From Niveispirillum sp. (GTDB lineage: Bacteria > Pseudomonadota > Alphaproteobacteria > Azospirillales > Azospirillaceae), in assembly GCA_016463045.1 (NCBI GenBank), contig JAEMSB010000096.1:1-10796 (forward strand): a stretch of DNA of 10,796 nucleotides. The letters are read 5' to 3'. This document shows positions 6,203-10,796 of this stretch, in pieces. Under the pieces are notes generated by a model that saw nothing but the letters and a program-made list of their open reading frames with translations, was not told where the DNA came from and made no database searches. Each line of letters begins with the position of its first letter. Position 1 is the first letter of the stretch. Position numbers and translations under genes: made by a program.

Positions 6203-8260
6203 ATGCGTTTGGGGTCTTTCGCGCGTGTGGGTCTGCTGCTGGGGGCGGCGTCGGTGGCGTTTGCCGCCCCGGCCCTGGCACAGCAGAAAAAGGTGATGAG
6301 TGCCACCGACATGTGGGGGCTGAAGCGGGTGGCCTCACCCGCCCTGTCGCCCGATGGCAGGTCGGCCGTCGTGTCGGTTTCCGTGTTCGACCTGAAGACG
6401 GACAAGCGCGCCGCCGACCTCTGGCTGTTTCCCGTCGATGGCGGCCCGGCCCGGCAGTTGACCACTGATCCGGCGGCGGAAGCCGACGCGGCGTGGAGCC
6501 CGGATGGCAAATATATCGCCTTCACCGCCAAGCGTGACGATGACAAGGCCCCGCAGATTTATGTCCTGCCGGTTGGCGGGGGTGAGGCGAAGCGGGTGAC
6601 CAGTGTCCCCACCGGTGCCCGCACGCCGAAATGGCTGGCCGATGGCAAGGGGCTGGTCTTCATGTCCCGTGTCTGGACCGACCTGTCGACCTGGGATGAT
6701 CAGGCCAAGCGCCTGAAGGACCGGGAAGAGACGAAGATGTCGGCCAAGGTCTGGGACAAGGCCCCCATCGCCTATTTCGACCATTATCTGGACGACCGCG
6801 AGAACCATCTCTATGCCACCGATATTGATGGTGCCGCCCCGCGCGCCATCACGCTCGGTTCCGGCGTGTCGGTGCAGTATAACGAAGGCGGCGCGCCGTT
6901 CGATATCTCGCCCGACGGCAAGGAAATCGCTTTCCCGGTCAATGTCGACAAGGTGGGCAACCGCCCCAATATCGACCTGTTCACCATCGCCGTGGCCGGC
7001 GGCGCGGCCACCAACATCACGCCCGACAACAAGACCGGGCCGGACAGCAACCCCGTCTATTCCCCTGACGGCAAATCGCTTGCCTATAATCAGCGCACCA
7101 TTTTCGGCTTCTATGGCGAGAATGCGAAGCTGATGGTGCGCGACCGGGCCACGGGTGCTACGCGCAACATCACCGACGGGTTCGACCGTTCGGCCAGCGA
7201 TTTTTCCTGGACCGATGACAGTGCCGCCCTCTATGGCGCAGTTGATGACGCCTCGGTGCAGCGTGTCTATCGCTATGATCCGAAGGGCAAGGAAAAGCCG
7301 CGCCGCATCACCGATGGCTCCACCGGCGACGTGACCGATGTGGAAGTGGCCGGCAAGTCGTTGGTGGCCTTGCGCCAGTCGATCAGCGCGCCGGCCGAAC
7401 TGGTCGCCATTGATGCGAAGTCCGGCAAGGTCCGCGACATCTCCGCCGCCAATGCCCAGGCCCTGGCCGGGTTCCAGATGGGCAAGGTGGAAAGCGTCAC
7501 CTACAAGGGGGCGAACAACGCCGACATTCAGATGTGGGTGGTCTATCCGCCCAATTTCGACCCGTCGAAGAAGTATCCGGCCATGATGCTGGTCCATGGC
7601 GGCCCGCACAATGCCATCACCGATGCTTTCAGCTATCGCTGGAACGCGCAGGTGTTTGCCGGCTGGGGCTATGTCGTCACCTGGCATAATTTCCACGGGT
7701 CCAGCGGCTTCGGTCAGGCCTTCACTGACAGCATCAATCCCGAATGGGGTGAGGTGCCGTATCAGGACACGATGAAGGCCGCCGACTGGCTGGCGGCCAA
7801 GCCCTTCATCGACAAGGACCGTATGCTGGCCGCCGGTGCGTCTTATGGCGGCTACCTGACCAGCTTCATCCTGGGCCGGGAACATCCGTTCAAGACCCTG
7901 GTGATCCACGCCGCCGTCTATAACCTCTATACCCAGTATGCCGCCGATTTCAGCGGCAGTCAGGCGCGGTTCAAGGAATTCTGGGACGATCAGGCCAACA
8001 TCGCCCGCAATTCTCCGCATATGCAGGCCGGCAACTTCAAGACGCCAACCTTGGTCCTGCATGGCGAACAGGATCTGCGCGTACCCATCAACCACGGCAT
8101 CGAACTGTTCAACACGTTGCAGCGCCGGGGCGTGGAAAGCCGTTTGGTCTATTTCCCCGACGAAAACCATTGGGTCCTGAAACCGCAGAACAGCGTCTTC
8201 TGGTACGGCGAGGTTGAACGTTGGACTAAGGCGCATGTGGCGCCGGGGCCGGCGAACTAA
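6203..8260 (+). CDS. S9-family prolyl-oligopeptidase-type serine peptidase, secreted
   Basis: A 685-residue peptidase resembling dipeptidyl/acylaminoacyl peptidases of family S9, which cleave short peptides. Residues 1-26 form a Sec signal peptide (ending APALA-Q), placing it in the periplasm or outside. Residues ~35-420 contain repeated WSPDGKYIAFTAKRDD-like blades (LSPDGR, WSPDGK, ISPDGK, YSPDGK), the WD40-like beta-propeller that restricts access to the active site. The C-terminal alpha/beta-hydrolase domain (~430-680) has the oxyanion-region LVHGGPH, the nucleophile elbow GASYGGY with Ser547, Asp624 in HGEQDLRVP, and His656 in DENHWV. The triad is complete. Its GGAGG site is 7 bases before the ATG. 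It is transcribed alone, ending in a strong hairpin terminator, and diverges from the Mo-hydroxylase pair with no obvious functional link. Confidence 0.95.
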   Translation: MRLGSFARVGLLLGAASVAFAAPALAQQKKVMSATDMWGLKRVASPALSPDGRSAVVSVSVFDLKTDKRAADLWLFPVDGGPARQLTTDPAAEADAAWSPDGKYIAFTAKRDDDKAPQIYVLPVGGGEAKRVTSVPTGARTPKWLADGKGLVFMSRVWTDLSTWDDQAKRLKDREETKMSAKVWDKAPIAYFDHYLDDRENHLYATDIDGAAPRAITLGSGVSVQYNEGGAPFDISPDGKEIAFPVNVDKVGNRPNIDLFTIAVAGGAATNITPDNKTGPDSNPVYSPDGKSLAYNQRTIFGFYGENAKLMVRDRATGATRNITDGFDRSASDFSWTDDSAALYGAVDDASVQRVYRYDPKGKEKPRRITDGSTGDVTDVEVAGKSLVALRQSISAPAELVAIDAKSGKVRDISAANAQALAGFQMGKVESVTYKGANNADIQMWVVYPPNFDPSKKYPAMMLVHGGPHNAITDAFSYRWNAQVFAGWGYVVTWHNFHGSSGFGQAFTDSINPEWGEVPYQDTMKAADWLAAKPFIDKDRMLAAGASYGGYLTSFILGREHPFKTLVIHAAVYNLYTQYAADFSGSQARFKEFWDDQANIARNSPHMQAGNFKTPTLVLHGEQDLRVPINHGIELFNTLQRRGVESRLVYFPDENHWVLKPQNSVFWYGEVERWTKAHVAPGPAN

Positions 8261-8271
8261 GCTGACAGTTC

Positions 8272-8302
8272 AAGGGCGGGTCCGAAAGGTCCCGCCCTTC
8301 TT
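8272..8302 (+). terminator. hairpin terminator after the S9 peptidase gene
   Basis: AAGGGCGGG (8272-8280) pairs perfectly with CCCGCCCTT (8291-8299). The loop can add a CC-GAAA-GG tetraloop helix. A short T-containing tail (CTT) follows 11 bases after the stop codon. The stem is strong; the T-tract is poor, as is common in GC-rich genomes. Confidence 0.75.
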
Positions 8303-8310
8303 GCAGATAG

Positions 8311-8333
8311 ATTATTCCACCCAATGAAATAAT
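8311..8333. promoter_or_regulatory. AT-rich dyad upstream of the GST gene, possible regulator site
   Basis: ATTATTCC (8311-8318) and GAAATAAT (8326-8333) form a 7-of-8 inverted repeat with a 7-base centre. Its inner edges also fit the T-N11-A pattern of LysR-type boxes. It is in the only AT-rich stretch of the spacer before the GST/flavoprotein unit, and AATAAT (8328-8333) could double as a -10. No regulator gene is in the window, so the assignment is tentative. Confidence 0.3.
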
Positions 8334-8430
8334 GAACTGCCCAACCAACGAATTATCGTCAACGCCTTCATGACCCATTCTGCCCTGGAAGGCCGGGACC
8401 GCCGGCTACTCGAAACCAGGGACCAGAACC

Positions 8431-9039
8431 ATGAAGCTTTATCACCATCCTCTGTCGGGCAATGCCCACCGCGCCCGCCTGTTCCTGTCGCTGCTGGCCC
8501 TGCCGCACGAGCTGGTGGAGGTCGATCTGATGGCCGGCGCGCATAAGCGGCCGGAATTCCTGGCGCTCAACCCGTTCGGTCAGGTGCCGGTGCTGGAGGA
8601 TGACGGGGTCGTGATCCCGGACAGCGTCGCCATTCTGATCTATCTGGCCAAGAAGCATGGCGGCAACTGGCTGCCCGACGATGCGGAAGGGGCCGCCGCG
8701 GTTCAGCGCTGGCTGTCCGTCACCACGGGCGATCTGGCCTTCGGGCCGGCGGCGGCCCGGCTGATCACGCTGTTCGGCGCCAAGCTGAACCCCGATGAAG
8801 TGGTGGGCCGCGCCCATACGCTGCTGGCCCGGCTGGAGGCACATCTGGAGGACCGCGACTGGCTGGTCGGCACGCGTCCCACCATCGCCGATGTCGCGCT
8901 CTATTCCTACCTGTCCAGCGCGCCGGAGGGGAATGTGGACCTCACCGCCTATCGCCATGTGAAGGCCTTCCTGGCCCGGATTGAGGGGCTGCCCGGCTTC
9001 GTGCCGTTCGCCCGCAACAAGGTGGGTCTCTTCGCCTGA
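8431..9039 (+). CDS. glutathione S-transferase family protein
   Basis: A 202-residue cytoplasmic GST, expected to add glutathione to electrophiles or act as a glutathione-dependent reductase. The N-terminal thioredoxin-like domain (about 1-77) has HPLSGNAHRARLFL, where Ser9 is the likely glutathione-activating residue. It also has NPFGQVPVL with the conserved cis-proline (Pro53) and Asp64-Ser65, which bind the gamma-glutamyl end. The all-helical C-domain has the structural TIADVALYSYL motif near residue 150. Length is standard. An AGGGA-type ribosome site lies about 8-10 bases upstream. The next gene begins 31 bases after its stop on the same strand, so the two probably form an operon. The substrate class is unknown. 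Confidence 0.93.
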   Translation: MKLYHHPLSGNAHRARLFLSLLALPHELVEVDLMAGAHKRPEFLALNPFGQVPVLEDDGVVIPDSVAILIYLAKKHGGNWLPDDAEGAAAVQRWLSVTTGDLAFGPAAARLITLFGAKLNPDEVVGRAHTLLARLEAHLEDRDWLVGTRPTIADVALYSYLSSAPEGNVDLTAYRHVKAFLARIEGLPGFVPFARNKVGLFA

Positions 9040-9060
9040 AGCCCGACAGCCCAACGCGAT

Positions 9061-9067
9061 GGAGGGG
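9061..9067 (+). promoter_or_regulatory. ribosome binding site for the PNPOx-reductase fusion gene
   Basis: GGAGGGG directly precedes two consecutive ATG codons (9068 and 9071). The core GGAGG ends 5 bases before the ATG at 9071, a workable distance, but only 2 bases before 9068, so 9071 is preferred. Confidence 0.65.
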
Positions 9068-9070
9068 ATG

Positions 9071-10796
9071 ATGAGCGCCAAGCGGCCCGTCTGGCATGAA
9101 GGTGAAACCGCGCTTCAGGAAAAGCTGGGTGTGGCCGCGCGAATGCAGGATGTGGGGCAGCGGGTGATCCGCGATTTCATGCCCCAGCAGCATCGCGACT
9201 TCTATGCCCAGGTCCCCTTCATCGTGGCGGGGTCGGTGGATACTGCCGGCGATGCCTGGGCCACGCTGCTTGCCGGTGGGGCGGGGTTCATCACCTCGCC
9301 CACCGCCACGCGGCTGGATATCCAGGTGCCGCTGAGCCCGCAGGACCCGGCCAGTGCCGGCATGGGTGCAGGGGATGCCATCGGCTTGCTGGGGATCGAA
9401 CTGCATACCCGCCGCCGCAACCGGGTCAACGGCGTCATCCGCGCGGCGCATCCCGGCCTGCTGCGGTTTGAGGTGGATCAGAGCTTCGGCAATTGCCCCC
9501 AGTATATCCAGCTGCGCGACGTCGCCCTGGCCCGCGATCCCGCATCCCCATTCACGGGTGACGTGCGGGAAAGCAATCAGATCGACGACGACGCCCGCGC
9601 CATCATCACGGCAGCGGACACTTTCTTCGTCGCCTCCTACGCCGATCGGGAGGGGCACCGTCAGGTCGATGTCTCCCATCGCGGCGGCAAGGCGGGTTTT
9701 GTGCGCGTTGGCGATGATGGCGCCCTGACCATCCCGGATTTCGCCGGCAACCTGTTCTTTTCCACGTTGGGCAACATCCTGCTGAACGGCAAGGCCGGGC
9801 TGGTCTTTGTCGATTTCGCCACCGGCGACATGCTGCACCTGACGGGCGATGCCGCCCTGATCCTGGACGGGCCGGAAGTGGCGGCCTTTCAGGGGGCGGA
9901 GCGGCTCTGGACTTTCCGGGCTCGCCGCGTGGTGCATCGCGCGGCGGCCCTGCCCCTACGCTGGTCCTTCCAGCCACAGGGCTGGTCGCCCAATTCCCTG
10001 ATGACGGGTGATTGGGAACAGGCGGCTGACCGGCTGCGCGCCGCCGACCTTGCCAGCCAATGGCGGCCCTTCACGGTTGCCCGCATCGTGGAGGAATCGT
10101 CCAGCATCCGTTCCTTCCACCTCGCTCCCGCCGACGGTGCCGGCCTGCTGCCGCATCTGGCGGGACAGCATTTGCCCATCCGCCTGACCCTGCCCGGCCA
10201 TGACAAGCCCGTGATCCGCACCTACACCCTGTCGGTGGCGCCGTCTGATGGCTATTACCGGATCAGTGTGAAGCGCGACGGGCTGGTCTCCCAGTACCTG
10301 CACGATCATGTCCGCCGTGGCGACCGGATCGAGGCCCGCGCCCCCGCCGGCGCCTTCACCATCGACGCGGGCGAGAAGCGCCCCGCCGTCCTGCTGGCCG
10401 CCGGGGTGGGCATCACGCCGATGCTGGCCATGCTGCGCCACATCGTTTACGAGGGGCTACGCACCCGGTCCATCCGCCCCACCATCCTGTTCCAGGCTGC
10501 CCGCACCAGGGCCGAACGGGCCTTCGACCGCGAACTGGCCGAACTGGTCATGGCGGCACGGGGAGCGGTCCGGGTCATCCGGGTGCTAAGCGATCCCGAC
10601 GATGCCATTCAGGGCCGCGATTACGACGTCGCCGGTCGCATCGATGCGGGTCTGTTGAAAGAACACCTGTCCTTCAACGATTACGATTTCTACCTCTGCG
10701 GCCCGCCCGCCTTCACCCAGGCGCAGTATGACGGTCTGCGCGCCCTGACCATCGCCGACCACCGCATCCATGCCGAAGCCTTCGGCCCCTCCTCCC
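9071..10796 (+). CDS. PNPOx-like flavin domain fused to FAD/NAD(P)H ferredoxin-reductase-like oxidoreductase, 3' end beyond window
   Basis: The first 575 residues of a multidomain flavoprotein. Residues ~40-300 resemble the pyridoxamine-5'-phosphate-oxidase-like split-barrel found in fusions of this type. They include FIVAGSVDTAGDAWATLLAGGAGF, the QSFGNCPQYIQLRD motif (Gln137-Asp149) and a second barrel half, FFVASYADREGHRQVDVSHRGG...GNLFFSTLGNILLNGKAGLVFVDF, likely binding FMN. From about Trp331 a ferredoxin-reductase module begins, with RTYTLSV (Arg383-Tyr385, FAD phosphate and isoalloxazine contact), LLAAGVGITPML (Gly445-Gly447, NAD(P)H binding) and YLCGPPAF (Cys543-Gly544). Proteins of this architecture usually end in a plant-type 2Fe-2S ferredoxin domain, which would lie past the window end; that part is inference. 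There is no signal peptide, so it is cytoplasmic. It follows the GST gene by 31 bases. The physiological substrate is unknown. Confidence 0.88.
   Translation, partial: MSAKRPVWHEGETALQEKLGVAARMQDVGQRVIRDFMPQQHRDFYAQVPFIVAGSVDTAGDAWATLLAGGAGFITSPTATRLDIQVPLSPQDPASAGMGAGDAIGLLGIELHTRRRNRVNGVIRAAHPGLLRFEVDQSFGNCPQYIQLRDVALARDPASPFTGDVRESNQIDDDARAIITAADTFFVASYADREGHRQVDVSHRGGKAGFVRVGDDGALTIPDFAGNLFFSTLGNILLNGKAGLVFVDFATGDMLHLTGDAALILDGPEVAAFQGAERLWTFRARRVVHRAAALPLRWSFQPQGWSPNSLMTGDWEQAADRLRAADLASQWRPFTVARIVEESSSIRSFHLAPADGAGLLPHLAGQHLPIRLTLPGHDKPVIRTYTLSVAPSDGYYRISVKRDGLVSQYLHDHVRRGDRIEARAPAGAFTIDAGEKRPAVLLAAGVGITPMLAMLRHIVYEGLRTRSIRPTILFQAARTRAERAFDRELAELVMAARGAVRVIRVLSDPDDAIQGRDYDVAGRIDAGLLKEHLSFNDYDFYLCGPPAFTQAQYDGLRALTIADHRIHAEAFGPSS

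Noticed and set aside
6335..8236. A 633-codon open frame antisense to the S9 peptidase gene
   Set aside because: It is a GC-rich shadow frame. Its translation shows no domain or signal, while the opposite strand encodes a complete peptidase with an intact triad.
8942..9937. A 331-codon minus-strand open frame opposite the GST and PNPOx genes
   Set aside because: It spans two real genes in the antisense direction and its translation resembles no family.

Overview
The window is about 10.8 kb of GC-rich, densely coded chromosomal DNA. Codon use and gene content fit an alphaproteobacterium. The Rhodospirillales/Azospirillum-Niveispirillum group is my best guess, but no rRNA or marker gene is present to confirm it. 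There are no tRNA or rRNA genes, insertion sequences, CRISPR arrays or phage genes.

Layout: (1) 1-4727 is a carbohydrate-degradation block. A GH3 beta-glucosidase (minus strand, 3' end off the window) diverges from a plus-strand pair, a Tat-exported GH29 alpha-L-fucosidase followed by a Sec-exported GH97 alpha-galactosidase/alpha-glucosidase. The 226-base divergent spacer holds a perfect 14-base LacI/GalR-type palindrome and a second, different 15-base dyad. (2) 4761-6026 (minus strand) holds two subunits of a CO-dehydrogenase/xanthine-dehydrogenase-type molybdenum hydroxylase. The 2Fe-2S subunit is intact. The FAD subunit is split by a single-base frameshift. The molybdopterin-binding catalytic subunit is absent from both sides, so the pair looks like a decaying remnant. 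An 11-bp inverted repeat sits at the convergent junction with GH97. (3) 6203-8260 (plus) is a secreted S9-family prolyl-oligopeptidase-type serine peptidase with an intact Ser-Asp-His triad and a clear hairpin terminator. (4) 8431 to the end (plus) is a two-gene unit: a glutathione S-transferase, then a long flavoprotein with a PNPOx-like FMN-binding half fused to a ferredoxin-reductase-like half, cut by the window end.

Functionally, the three glycosidases share a control region and all carry export signals. They probably trim fucose, alpha-galactose or alpha-glucose, and beta-glucose from a plant or host glycan outside the cytoplasm. The GST/flavoprotein unit looks like cytoplasmic detoxification or redox chemistry. 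I see no strong case for a wholly new system. The items most worth a second look are the dual-operator divergent glycosidase promoter, the orphaned and frameshifted molybdenum-hydroxylase pair, and the PNPOx-reductase fusion.
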